Assembly: GCF_015706575.1 (NCBI RefSeq)
Contig: NW_024037052.1
Coordinates: 806,001-870,000, forward strand
Source of the DNA: Patiria miniata
Lineage: Eukaryota; Echinodermata; Asteroidea; Valvatida; Asterinidae
Direction of reading: 5' to 3'
DNA: 64,000 bases
In this document: piece after piece, positions 23,946-50,627 of the stretch
How the letters are laid out: every line of letters starts with the position of its first letter
Numbering within the stretch: the first letter of the stretch is position 1
Notes under the pieces: generated by a model
Database searches by the model: none
The model's input: the letters and a program-made list of their open reading frames with translations, nothing else
What the model was told of the DNA's origin: nothing
Made by a program: the position numbers and the translations under genes

Positions 23946-24571
23946 GAAGAGCAACGGACCCTATATTGGTCACCCTGACCCAACCCGTTGTGTTTGGGGT
24001 GGGGTGGGGCTAAAATTATGGATTTTATATTACTTTAGACATCTCGTTTTCACTTGCAAAAAGTGCAATTGGTATTGTAAGTTTTTGTTTTTAGATGCAG
24101 GAAAAGGTTTATAATCTACGAACAAAGAGTTATTTTTGTTTGAATAGTTTCTTATGTGTTAGGTCTAACTTGCACCAAAATAATGCGCGGACTAACTGTA
24201 CTAGCGCGAGTTACCGTAACGAAAATTACCGAAATATATCCGTCTAGATATTTGATTGCTCTATTTTCATTTTAATATTTTGATATGGTAGCATACTACT
24301 ATAGTGACCTACACCCTAACGATGTAAGGGCATGACTATTAGGACATTTCCAAATGCAATTGTATTTAAATTCATGTTTGATATGCCATAAAACGCCATA
24401 TCGATAATAATCGTATTGCTAAACCAACAGAAATTAAGGTAGTGTAGTCACTTAACTTTTAGGGATCTTCTGTGAGGAAAAAAACACCCTAAATGCTTTG
24501 ATTTTATAGAATAACAGCACAGAGTTGCAGAAGACACCGTTATTGTGGCATGGCTGCGCCGTTCCGAACTT
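23946..24571. other. Gene-free AT-rich stretch
   Basis: No coding, repeat or SINE signature was recognised apart from a G/T-rich patch near 23990. Confidence 0.5.
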
Positions 24572-24593
24572 GATCTCCATAATTATGGAGATC
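24572..24593. promoter_or_regulatory. Perfect 22-bp palindrome upstream of a candidate first exon
   Basis: GATCTCCATAA is followed directly by its complement TTATGGAGATC. It lies ~200 bp upstream of a candidate CCDC77 start codon in a moderately CpG-rich stretch. A regulatory role is inference; it could equally be the relic of an insertion. Confidence 0.3.
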
Positions 24594-24795
24594 ACTGGTT
24601 CCGAAAGACCTGAAAGAACAGCCTGCGAAGAGCGCCCCCTTTGTCCTATCGTCGACAGACAGGAAAAAGTGGCCCCCAGACGACTTGTTTTGCAATCCTT
24701 ACTTCGCATATCGGCACCTCTCGGCACCTGTCTAAACTTTAATAAGATAAGCGCAAAATTTAAACGGAAGTGCGCCCTAAAGTCACCGGTTAAAC

Positions 24796-24827
24796 ATGTC
24801 TGCTAAGAACATTTTACCACAGAGCAG
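24796..24827 (+). CDS. Candidate first coding exon of CCDC77
   Basis: ATG at 24796 opens MSAKNILPQS and the exon stops at CAG|GTAGGA, a good donor, after 32 nt (phase 2). It follows CpG-containing DNA that could be a promoter and 5' UTR. It is the only start-plus-donor I noticed between the array flank and the exon at 28650. It does not resemble the vertebrate N-terminus closely, and at least one further exon (vertebrate equivalent SKELLEYYQKKMAE) would be needed before 28650; I could not find it. Treat this as a weak prediction. Confidence 0.25.
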
Positions 24828-25112
24828 GTAGGATAACATTTCCTAAGATTAGAATAAGATGTGTAAATACTTCTGAACCACTTTTTAGAAATGTTAAATT
24901 CCACACTTTTAGATGTCTAGTTAGGAAAGAATGTTGCAAGTTACAACCTGACGCCACTTCCGCGATTGTGTAGGCCTATGGAGGAGACTGGCCGACTGGA
25001 AATTCGGCGATCGTGTAGTGGAGGGCCCCTGTTTTGTTTTGATCAAATTAGAGTCAAAAATGTTTTTCATTGCTAAAAAAATCACCTTTACAATCAAAAG
25101 AAGACTTTTGGG
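24828..25112. other. Non-coding, possibly CCDC77 intron 1
   Basis: No feature was recognised other than the run up to the TIR element at 25113. Confidence 0.4.
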
Positions 25113-25864
25113 AGTAATTGCAGAATACCCCGCCACTCGGAAATACACCCCTAAAATCACTGGCTACGAGGTTGGAATCACTGCAAAAGAAACAATTCAA
25201 GTCCATTGCCAGCTACGCGGATACTGAGTGGGGTAATCCTTACTTTTAGGACCCCGTTCCTATATAGGAAGGGAAAGACTCACCAAAACAGTTGACTAAA
25301 TGACACTCAAAATTGACATTCTGATACTTCTTGGCACATCTGAACAATTGGCAATGACACCTTCTTGACTTCTAAAGACTGCTTTAGCCTGCAAAAGTCA
25401 CTTTGGTACTGGACAGACATCTGCAAAAGTCAGTTTTGAACAGAACTCGTAAAAAATAGAGGTGTCCTAAAAGTAAGGATTACCCTGAGTGGGGGTCCAT
25501 TATTTGAGAATGAAGCAACACAAAATGAATGAGAGTTGCTGAACAAAATTCTAAGTCCAAACCAACCACCCTGTTGGCGGCTACGAGGCTACGGAGTGGG
25601 AGTCCCCTTGAATATGCTTGAGAACGAAGCAACACAAAAGGAATGGGAGTTGCTGAAAAAATTCTAAGTCCAAACCAACTACCCTGTTGGTGGCTACGCG
25701 GTCACAAAGTGGGAGTGCAATGGACTCCGCCCTGGAGCATGACGCATACTCGGCATAGTACATACAAGTAGCGCTGAGAATGTTTATTGAGGTCAATCAG
25801 CCGTGACCTCGTAGCCGGCTACGAGGTGGATAGATCGAGTGGCGGGGTATTCTGCAATTGTGCC
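25113..25864. mobile_element. TIR element, 752 bp, ~10-bp TSD, carrying a nested insertion
   Basis: AATTGCAGAATACCCCGCCA (25116 onward) and its complement (ending at 25859) are perfect inverted repeats of at least 24 bp. Outside them GACTTTTGGG is present on both sides (25103-25112 and 25865-25874). GGCTACGAGG motifs recur inside in both orientations. The 9-10 bp duplication suits Mutator-like elements. There is no transposase. A second element is inserted at 25232-25484. Confidence 0.75.
25232..25484. mobile_element. Nested TIR element, 253 bp, 8-bp TSD
   Basis: The ends GGTAATCCTTACTTTTAGGA and complement are nearly perfect inverted repeats. CTGAGTGG flanks both sides (25224-25231 and 25485-25492), an exact 8-bp duplication. 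The interior is the reverse complement of parts of 19135-19571, so both belong to one family; this copy lacks ~180 bp. Confidence 0.85.
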
Positions 25865-26202
25865 GACTTTTGGGTAGACAGTCATATTTGAATGAATGTA
25901 TTTGGTACTTTTTGGTAGGCTACTCACAAATTTACTCAGACTGGGACCGTCATGACCGTGAGTGCATAAAAACGTGCAAAATTACTACTGACGTTTTTTT
26001 ACTCACCATTAGGCAGGCTAATTAATGCCCACACAACACATACATTAAAATGATATAGTTGCAAGCATGTCACCTGCGAAATTTGAGACCTTAAATCCAA
26101 TTTTAAGGCAAGTTTTTGGCAGTTCAAAAACCATGCATCAACGTCAATCCCCATGCTCTGGAAATGTGTGTTTGATTCCCAATGTATTCTGGGTAGGTGT
26201 AT
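25865..26202. other. Gene-free stretch
   Basis: AT-rich sequence with no recognisable exon or element. Confidence 0.5.
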
Positions 26203-26635
26203 GGAATGTCAGACAAGTCGACCGTTGAGACAACTCGACTCGGGACAAGTCGGCTGTTGAGACAACTCGACTCGGGACAACTCGACCGTTGAGACAGCTA
26301 ACGTGCACGGCACGTGCACGGTACGGCCACGCGGTTGACCGGAGATGCGCGCACAGGCCCGGCAAATTCGAACGATGTGCAAGGACAATCATGCTGCGCT
26401 ATATCGGCTCTGCTCTATTATGTGTCATAACTCCCAAACGGCGATCAGCCGCCGTCAAAATCCCCGGTACTATCCCCTAAACTAGGCCCAAAAACATGCG
26501 AGGCGACTTGTCTCAACGGTCGACTTGTCTTTCCATTTATCGCACATACGGTCGAGTTGTCTCAACGGTCGAGTTGTCTCAACGGGTGACTTGTCCCGAG
26601 TCGAGTTGTCTCAACGGTCGTCTTGTCTGACCCCC
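26203..26635. mobile_element. TIR element with CGACCGTTGAGACAACTCGA repeats
   Basis: Both ends consist of inverted copies of GTCAGACAAG followed by several units of CGACCGTTGAGACAACT and CTCGGGACAAGTC. GGTGTATG lies immediately outside each end (26195-26202 and 26636-26643), an exact 8-bp duplication. The outermost 4-5 bases of the two ends do not match well, so the termini are approximate. It is non-autonomous. Confidence 0.7.
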
Positions 26636-26846
26636 GGTGTATGTAGAGCCTTGCAGCTAACTTGTTTTTTATTCGATGGCCAAATGAACATAGCGCCCTC
26701 TGTTAAAAAATGAAACATTTTGCATTCACTCAGATCAACAAGAGGGCGCTGTTTTATCTACACGATAATAATGTTATAGCTGAGGAGTCTTTTTGCACAA
26801 TGCATTGCAGTACACATCAACGTGATGTCTCACGTATGGATTTCGA

Positions 26847-27663
26847 TAGCCCGACTGCGTCTTGCCGTACAGTACTATCGCAAGCTCTGTAGTACGGCCA
26901 GACGCCCAATGCTTCCACAGAGGCTGAATTTTTTTGGCCGCTGATGTAGCGATTTTGCTACAGATTTCGATCGAGATTATCTTTTCATCCAGGACACAAA
27001 TTTCCAAAGTTAAGGTTCTTAGTCGTAGAGCAACTCATACCTTTTCGAAAAAACGTTCTTTTGTCTCAATATTTTCATCCATCTGGCCAAAAGCCGACTT
27101 TTCAGTCATCTTCCACAAATATCGTCCCGAAAATGCTCCCCCTTGCGATTTCAAAATGGCGGCCGCGCTGTAATGTATGCATTATGCGAGTGCGCTTGGG
27201 CAAGGTAATGAATATGCATCATAGTTTATGACGTTTGTCGGACACTCGGCGCGGCTGGCCATACAAACACGAGGTCATGAACTAAATAATGCATATTCAT
27301 TATCTTGCCCAAGCGCGCTCGCATAATGCATACATTACAGCGCGGCCGCCATTTTGAAATCGCATGGGGGAGCATTTTCGGGACGATGTTTGTGGAAGAT
27401 GATGACTGAAAAGTCGGCTTTTGGCCAGATGGATGAAAATATTGAGACAAAAGAACGTTTTTTCGAAAAGGTATGAGTTGCTCTACGACTAAGAACCTTA
27501 ACTTTGGAATTTGTGTCCTGGATGAAAAGATAATCTTGATCGAAATCTGTAGCAAAATCGCTACATCAGCGGCCAAAAAAATTCAGTCTCTGTGGAAGCA
27601 TTGGGCGTCTGGCCGTACTACAGAGCTTGCGATAGTACTGTACGGCCAGACGCAGTCGGGCTA
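26847..27663. mobile_element. Mutator-like foldback element, 817 bp, 9-bp TSD
   Basis: This is a long palindrome with two arms of ~385 bp each and a loop of ~40 bp centred near 27253. The tips are TAGCCCGACTGCGTC and its exact complement. GGATTTCGA flanks both ends (26838-26846 and 27664-27672), an exact 9-bp duplication as in Mutator-like elements. The ORFs in the arms mirror each other and are not genes. Confidence 0.88.
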
Positions 27664-27672
27664 GGATTTCGA

Positions 27673-28649
27673 TAACTCTCTGCAAAATTAGAATTAAAAG
27701 CTGAATTTTTGGTGATGCAATGCTCACAACAGCAACTTTGCGAGGCAGAAGTTTGGGGGATTATTGAAGAAACTGTAGTGAGTAAGAAGCTTGCAAATTT
27801 GATTCACACTGGTTTTATTATGCAGCACAAACTTTTGCACGATATGGATACCTTAAGTTTTGGGACTCTCATACATACACAGTATTGAGAGTCCCAAATT
27901 TTGGACTAAAATTTACTGTGCTGTTTGGGCCTTGCGATTCAGCGCGCCATGCATGCTCAGACTCATGGTACATGATCGCACGGTACATTGCGTGGTGATT
28001 GCCATCTTTATTTTTGGGAAGCTTGTTGTCGCCGTTCTGTCATCATCATTTTACCCCCAAATTTCCCTTAAAAAATCAAAAGCCTGCCCTCTATCTATGA
28101 CATTACTTCTGGAATCAGCCTCCGCTTCTTTACATTCTTTACATACTGAGTAACCTACATGTACACAAACTAAATAGGTCAAGTTTGTCCCAACTCTGCC
28201 AAAAATGACCCACAAAAATTCCCCGTTTTGCTCTGACACATATCCAAGACGACAGCAATCTATCAATCAGTCAAGACCCCGTACATGTAGTTGCATGGGT
28301 AATGTTGTCCCTGGTCTTTATAGTATCTTTTCCCCTTAGATGTTAGAAAATGGGTTTTTTTAAACCAATTTCAAGACCAGGTTTTACAGTGACATCATTT
28401 GTTACTTTTTGTAAAAGTGTTATTGGATTAAGGAAGTAAAGGGAAATATAAGATTTCAAATAAACACTTTGAATAATAGTCCAATGTTTTCAATCACAAT
28501 ACTGTTTTTTTTTTCAAATTTCTCTGGTTATTATTATGTCAGTGTGTGTACATGTACAAATTACCACTACTCCAATGGAACAACTCATAAACTTGCAAAT
28601 CATAGTCACATGTAGCACAACAATACTTGTCCCTTTCTTTGTTGTTTAG
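27673..28649. other. Upstream or intronic DNA before the first clear CCDC77 exon
   Basis: It contains a small hairpin at 27858-27898 (TTTGGGACTCTC arms). Vertebrate CCDC77 has coding sequence N-terminal to the exon at 28650; I searched this stretch by eye and found no match. Confidence 0.5.
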
Positions 28650-43831
<15,182 letters not shown>

Positions 43832-44773
43832 TAATACACACAATCACCCCTCACTGTGTCTCCACATTTGATCAAATGACTTATAACTTTGGGAAGCCTC
43901 ATTCTCTGTTTGAAGATGCATAGGATCTTGTGATATTTGTGCCTTTTGGGTTTTTTTTTTTTGAAGCAAAAACAAAATTGCTCCAAATCTTAAGTTAGAT
44001 CCATAACAACTTACCTGTTGAAGTTATAGCTGAGTGGATACTGTACATCTTGAGAATACAGGGAAACCTTATCAAACTTTCAATCAAATTGGACATAGGA
44101 CTTCGTTGCTATTGTCTTTCCCACAAAGGCCTATGCATAAACATTTTATTGTGCCAAGTGAATAGAAAAAGTGAACCTTTTTGCCACCCTGGGTCAAAAA
44201 TCTGATATTCACAAGAACAGTGCATGTATGTCTGATGTTATTAATAATTGACTTGTCTGACAACTTAAGATTAGAAACAGTTGGAGGAGATCCTATAAAT
44301 CCACCGATGCTAAATTCAGCTGCTGTATTCGCTGTTCTTGTGAACGATTTCAAACATTTAGAGAAAAAGGCTCCTTTTTGTTCATGTGCTACGTGAGAAC
44401 TGATGTCACTTTGTCACTTTAGTACGAATGGCCGGTTGTTCTGCGTAGAATAGTAACAGTACTAACATAACAATGCCCACATGTACAGTTACTTTGGTTA
44501 CTTAAAACTGGAGAGAGTTTGTTGTATTTGTTATCTCACAGGAACCTTGACATGAAAAGGCTCCATTATATTGTGGGGGCAATGTATACTGCCAAAATAG
44601 TCAATGTTTTGAAATTGAATCTGTTTAAAATGGAGGCAATAACTACTGAAATTGCATGCCAGTATGTTCAGATGTTATTGAAGTAATGCTTGTGCAGCTC
44701 ACATATGGGTTTACTGCGCACAGCAAAGACTTCTCAAATGCGATACTTTGGGTACACTATGGTAAGGCCCAAG
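43832..44773 (+). other. Probable CCDC77 3' UTR and downstream DNA
   Basis: AT-rich and without exons. I did not see an unambiguous AATAAA that would fix the 3' end. Confidence 0.45.
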
Positions 44774-45355
44774 GAGGACACAAAGTGGACATCGCTTTTC
44801 TGCTGTCAGAAGAGCAGATAACAGAAGTATGGCCATTTTCCGACAATACATTTTTCATTTTGTAACTTTGTGATGTGGAAGCTCTTTAAGGGGGAACGCC
44901 TAAAAAACCCTGTTAACCTACACTCAAAGAAAAATGAAACGGTGCTTATTTTTCTCAGAAGCACCGTTTCATTTTCCTTTTAACCAAAAGCAGAATACAA
45001 ATGGTAGTTACCAAAGGTTCGTTTTGCTTTTCTGGTTCTAAGAAATGAGAAAAGCAAAAAACAAAAATATACATTTTGGGTAGCACAAAAGCAGGAAATG
45101 GAAACGTCAGAAACGGTTTGATCTGATTTTTGAACAAGAGAAAAGCAGATGTCCACTTTTTCTCCCTCCAGCAAGGGAGGAAAAGCAAAATCTGCATTTC
45201 AGGTAGCATAAAAGCACTACAGTGGATTTTATTAAACAGTAAATTCTGCATTTATGGTAGCACAAAGGCGGGAAAGCAGAACAAAATGAACCATTCAAAA
45301 AATACTCAATCTGCTATTCTGACAGCAGAAACGCAGATGTCCACGTTTTGTCCTC
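44774..45355. mobile_element. TIR element, ~580 bp, with AGCA-rich interior
   Basis: Left GTGGACATCGCTTTTCTGCT is the inverted copy of a right segment read on the other strand as GTGGACATCTGCGTTTCTGC; similarity extends over ~45 bp. The interior repeats GGTAGCANAAAAGCA motifs, and at 44931-44975 AAAATGAAACGGTGCT makes a perfect 16-bp hairpin. There is no ORF of note and no clear target duplication. Confidence 0.65.
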
Positions 45356-47393
45356 GATGACTACATGAACAGTCCTGTTCATTTCAGAATGGTAAATAGT
45401 GCCCTCTTCTCACCATCTAGTTTGCAAGTTGTCCTTCAATACCCATTTGTTGTTCCAAACATTTGTGTCAAGCTTGTTATTCCAATTAACTATGCACAAA
45501 AAGTACATGTATTGGGGTCATGTCCTGCATGTTGTTCTAATGTAGGAGAGATGTACAAAGTAGTGTATGCAATGAAGTCACATGTATTCTACCATACAAT
45601 CTTATATTGGTGTCCCATATCAATAGGTCTCATTCAAATGACGTCATTTCCTACAGACCAGCCACATGCATCAACATTTTGAGCATCAACTGAATAACGC
45701 ACATCGGCTGTGTCGTATTTCAAACACATTTCAAGCAAGAAGCGCGTGTGTTTGGAACATTTTTAACACTGCGCAATGCGTGCTTGATTGCGTAAAATAA
45801 GCAATCAAGAGATGACCGTCATTGAGTGAGCCCTATTGATATGCTTGGCAGTAAGGATTGAACAGAGAGATTATTTTATGCAACTGTTAATATCTTTTGG
45901 AATTTTTGCAGTGAAATACTTTTTAAAATAAGTTGGCTATTTTAAGGACTTTATTTTTATGGTGAAGGATTTTGGAATTAAATGTAGAATATTAAAAGGA
46001 TCTATGCAAGCTTTCAGAACAAATTTGTGATTGGCATTCAAGCGCTTTATTTTGTGTGTTCCATGAGTGTGAGTGGGTTTAACAATTCATCTTCCAGCAC
46101 ACTTCATGCACAGCTACGTGCACGCTGTCGTCACGTTTCAGCTTTCATCTACCACATACGTACGTGCAGCAAGCGTCTTGCGTTGTGTGGTGCAGTGTGG
46201 CCCATTATGGGATAATAACACTGTTGTTGCCATCAGGCATGCAATTTTTCCTTGGATCTGCTGATTTCCTTCTTTCTTTTCTTCTCATGAATGCCATTAC
46301 AATTTTTGAAAAATACTGTACAAAGGCTTGTGTGGTTTGGAATTTCCTCCTTTTCTTGTAAATTTTGAGTTGCATGCCTGTTTCATGTATCAACCTATCA
46401 GTATAAGAATTCAAATTTGGTTGAAGATAAGCACATATGTACAACATACATGTCTGTTAGTTTGTTACACACAGTGCCACCGTGTTGAATGTTTTGACCA
46501 ATCAAGAAATCACTAATAGAAGCCACAGTTGAGCCAATACCAGGCATGTATGCACGAGGGGGGGGGGGGGGTAAAGACACCAGACCAACATATAATTGGG
46601 TAAGACTTGCAGTTTGACAAACTCAAGGAAGGGGGGGGGGCTTGATTACATTAGTCTCTGGATGGCACTATTATGTCATTTTTATTCAGTTGAAGCATCA
46701 TGGTTGCAGGTAATCTTTTAAAGGCAGTGGTGAAAGTAATAGATGAGCCAAATTACTTCACAAAAATATTCAGCAAAAATGTGGATTTTATTTCTTTGTG
46801 TGTGTGTGTGTGTGTGGGGGGGGGGGGGGCGGTTTGCATATGCAGACCTTGATGCCCCTACAAGCCTGTCTAGGTACCAACCTCATAAATATTGCCACAT
46901 TGCCTATCCCTAATCTATACAATTCAATGTCATGAATGTCAACTGATCAATCTCATGAGCTTCAACTTGAAACAATGTACATAGACCTTCCCAAGACTAG
47001 ACTGGGGCAACTACCATTGAGCTCTTAATTATACAAATATCAGCTGCTTCAAGTTGAGTGGTAAAACTAGCCTCCTGGGTAGTCCGAGGATCAAACGATC
47101 ATGTTTACAGAGCCTCACTACGAATGTCTGATATATCCGAACATGCAAATTGTATGCGACCCCACGGGCCAGCCAATCAAAGTTGAGTTTAGATATGTTG
47201 ACACTAGGGCTGGTTGACCTACGACAGTTGACCCATGTAAAGGGACATAACATGAAATAGCTAGATGGGCGTTTCGAGAAAAAAAAGTGTAGTAAAATTG
47301 TTGAACAAAATTGTAAGAAATCTATAAGTTTTAACTTCCTTTGACTTTTGGACCAAAAGTTTAGATTTTTTGACCGAAGAGGTATTTATGAAT
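45356..47393. other. Intergenic DNA, no gene seen
   Basis: It contains G runs near 46558-46572 and 46630-46640 and a (TG)n/(G)n tract at 46797-46829. Small ORFs lack splice context or recognisable domains. Confidence 0.6.
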
Positions 47394-47560
47394 GGAAATA
47401 AATATGTGCTTGGCCGGTATTCTACACTTTGTTTAAGACCGGTTGAGTCTGGATGCTGATAACGACCCTTGCCTTTGGCTCCGGTCAGTATCATCATCCA
47501 GACTCCAAGCCGGTGTTGAACAGTGTTTAATATCGACCAACAAGCACACACATTTATTCC
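47394..47560. mobile_element. Small foldback MITE, 167 bp
   Basis: GGAAATAAATATGTGCTTGG at the left pairs with GGAATAAATGTGTGTGCTTG (right end read on the minus strand), and the arms continue through GAGTCTGGATG on both sides. It folds almost entirely into one imperfect stem. Confidence 0.7.
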
Positions 47561-50444
47561 CTCATTGAAAAGATTACGATTTCAACTCGAGTCTTTTCTA
47601 GTTGAGTCTCAATGACAACTTAAATAATGGAGATATTAAACGCACAAGTGCAAGTCTCACATAATGTTATTTCACTCTTAGGGCCACTGGACATAACATA
47701 CTAGTAGTACATACGTTACAGAATTCATATATTACATGTACATGCACTCTGTGAAAAGCAAGTCACAATGTGCAACATAAATTGTACCAGACAATAATTC
47801 AAACAATCACTCGTTCATTTTTAAAAAGCACATTGTTTGTACTCAGAACCTCTATCTTGACCGAAGAAAATAGACTTAAAACAACTAAATTACTGAACAT
47901 AATCACAGCATCCATGCATGGGAAGTAGGATAATTTGTACAAAATATAACCATACATTGTTACAATAAACCAAATCTATTCTCACAAAAACATGTGTACA
48001 TTCATTAGTTTACAGTTTTCGCAGTTAGCAAAAGAATAACTTGGACTACTTTATTGCAACAATTGCAGTTTCTGTAGGACCATGTCAAATAAATAAAGCT
48101 ACCAGCATAACTGAAATAAAGAATTCAACAAACGCTCCGCCCCCCCCCATTTTCCCATTTCTTGTCTTAGGTCCTTTAGTATCAATGTTGACTTTTTCCA
48201 TCTCAAATGTCTGAAAGCTCAGTTATTAATTCATAAATTGCACAATTTTGTAAAAGTAAATGAATATACATAAACAAGTAAAACCATACAATATTTAAAC
48301 CTTTTTTTTACATTTTGCATAGCAGAAATGATTTCTTTTAAACATAATTTACTGAAACCATTTCCCTATGTGATCACTTTTTTATATAATAAACATCATT
48401 TGAAATATATTGTCCAACACAATTAAACTAATAAAGACTTTAAGTATATCGTTTAAACAGGAGGCCTTTTTTTTTATACAAACCAACATATTTGTCAATA
48501 TGATTGATGTGTATAGCTAACCTACATTCCACCTGTATTTCTGATTAATGAAATTAATAACAAAAAAGTGATCATTTTATGATCTTTATATTTATCTTAA
48601 ATGTTTGTGGCAAAGTTGCAAATCACAAGCTAGCAAAGTAAATATCAAACCCTACATCATGTGCCATATACGAAAACCAAACTATAACAGCACAGAAACT
48701 AGACACAACTTATCTCTGGATAGCTATACACAATAGGATACAAGCAAAACAATTCTAGCTTTCTCACTCAAAAAGTGCTGGACTTTAGCCCCTTCTTAAA
48801 AATATATACGTATATATATCATGGATATTAATGTCCTTAAGAAAAATCTACCTATACTATATTCTGAGTTGTTGAAAAAGTTGGGTTCAATGTGTTAATA
48901 ACAGTGGTTCAACAGCAAAACTGAATGCGCTTAATACCACATTTTGACTGTTTACCGAGACACAAATGAACAATAGGATGGAAGCTTCCAAGAAGTTACA
49001 TAAGTTAAATATGAACCAGAGTACGTGGATGTGCAGAAACCATGTCAGATGTTGACAATCATGCCGCATCAATCAAGCATGCAGGGACTTGTCTTGTTTT
49101 CCTTAAACTTTGCAAAAGCAAGAGAAGAAAACAACGCCCTTACTTGTTCATTGTTATAGTCATAAAGCAATGTGATTGGTCAGGTCAATGACAAAAATGT
49201 TTCAGATGTCACTGGGCATATGGAAGATGTTCATATAAAGCTAGAATAAATGCAGTAAGCAAAGCTTTGTCTTGCATAGATCAATGTGCACCTCCACATT
49301 CTCATGAGTCACACTTCATATGCCTTCTAGCAGTGTTGCAGTACTCATACTCATACTCCAGTACATTTCGTACTCATGGAAATGTACTTGACTACACCAC
49401 TGCCTTTTAAGTACAATGTATGCTAATATTGACTGCAATGAGTGGTACAATCAAACGATACCATTGCAAGGTGATCCATACCATATTGTAAGTATATTCT
49501 CAAGGAAGAGTGGAGGGAAAATATAGCACTCCACGGATCACTAAGTGAAACTCTTTTTACTGTACCACACGTTAGAACAGTCAATATTTACTTTGTATAA
49601 ACACCTCACCTACAGATACACCGGACAGCTGATTATATACTCCTAATGCAAGACAATATTTATTCAATTTGTGTGTACTGAAATTCACTTGTTATTGCAC
49701 TTCTGCAATCTTCCCCTTGACAAAATGTTCACACTGGTGTTGCGCTATCAAGAAATGGTCTGCAAGAGCACCCACATCAACACAGACCTCCAGTTGCAGT
49801 GATGTAGTTCTTTAGTTGCTGTGCTTTTAGCACTTTGGGTCATGGACTAGTCTTTTGGACAATAGGTAGTACAGTAACAACAAGTGAAGCTTAAAGCATT
49901 ATTCATACTTGCATAGGTTTGTCTGGGAAGCAAAAGCAGCTACCCTGCACACACGGCACACGCATGAGGCACGTAAACCAGTCAGTGCTACCAGGACAGA
50001 AGTACCCCATAATTAGCTCTGAAACCCTGAGCTATGCAACAATTGCACATGCAAGTCGGGTTGCTAGTGGTACCACACTGCAACCTTCAAGAATGACAGT
50101 ATATACGCATTTCATGGGAGGGATGTTCCATGGAATTCCAATGAATTTCTTCCAATGGAACTAATGAATTATGTATGGGTGTAACAGAACAAATACAACA
50201 TGGTTCATTTCGGGTAAGTAGTGTATTACTTGTCCACGTTAGGAGGTATGGTAGTCCACATCAGCCCACCTTGGCACCAGTGATTTCAAACTACCTCCTC
50301 TCACTCAGTGTAACTTGCCACTACTATTTCTCTGATCATGTTGCAATTTGTACAATACCATCAGCTGACACAATCTATGGGTGAGATGTTTAAGAGACTG
50401 GGCTCATGAAGAGCCAGTGCACATGCCTGAGGCTTAATGGCTTG
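47561..50444 (-). other. AT-rich, element-poor DNA; possible long 3' UTR
   Basis: Unlike the rest of the window, this stretch has no TIR or SINE copies I can find. It lies immediately downstream (minus strand) of the stop codon at 50445-50447. A 3' UTR of up to ~2.9 kb would fit; TTTATT (complement of AATAAA) occurs several times, so the end cannot be chosen. Confidence 0.35.
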
Positions 50445-50627
50445 TTACACCAGCGTGGAATTGACCACATCATGAGTCCGAGGTGTCGATATTGCCTGCG
50501 GTGCTGAAGGTCTAAGGTAGGTTGGGTGACTTTGTTGCGTCGTGTGCTGAAGACTGAACTGACGGGGTTGCTGCCGGTGCGGTTCTTTCTGGGGAGGGGC
50601 ATTAATTGTGGCGTTGATTTCCAGGGT
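50445..50627 (-). CDS. Candidate terminal exon of an unrecognised minus-strand gene
   Basis: On the minus strand a good acceptor (TTTCTGCCTGTACACAG) precedes 60 codons and a TAA. The frame reads TLEINATINAPPQKEPHRQQ, then PRQFSLQHTTQQSHPTYLRP and SAPQAISTPRTHDVVNSTLV. It is Q/P/T-rich and ends in S-T-L-V, which fits the class I PDZ-ligand pattern (S/T-x-V at the C-terminus), as in many membrane or scaffold proteins. I do not recognise the family. The upstream exons would have to be at or beyond the array that starts at 51314. A second frame (WKSTPQLMPLPRKNRTGSNP) is also open, so the frame is not proven. Confidence 0.4.
   Translation of the reverse strand, partial: TLEINATINAPPQKEPHRQQPRQFSLQHTTQQSHPTYLRPSAPQAISTPRTHDVVNSTLV

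Noticed and set aside
26934..27664. Mirror-image ORFs in the foldback arms
   Set aside because: The same peptide appears from both arms because they are inverted copies, and there is no transposase domain.
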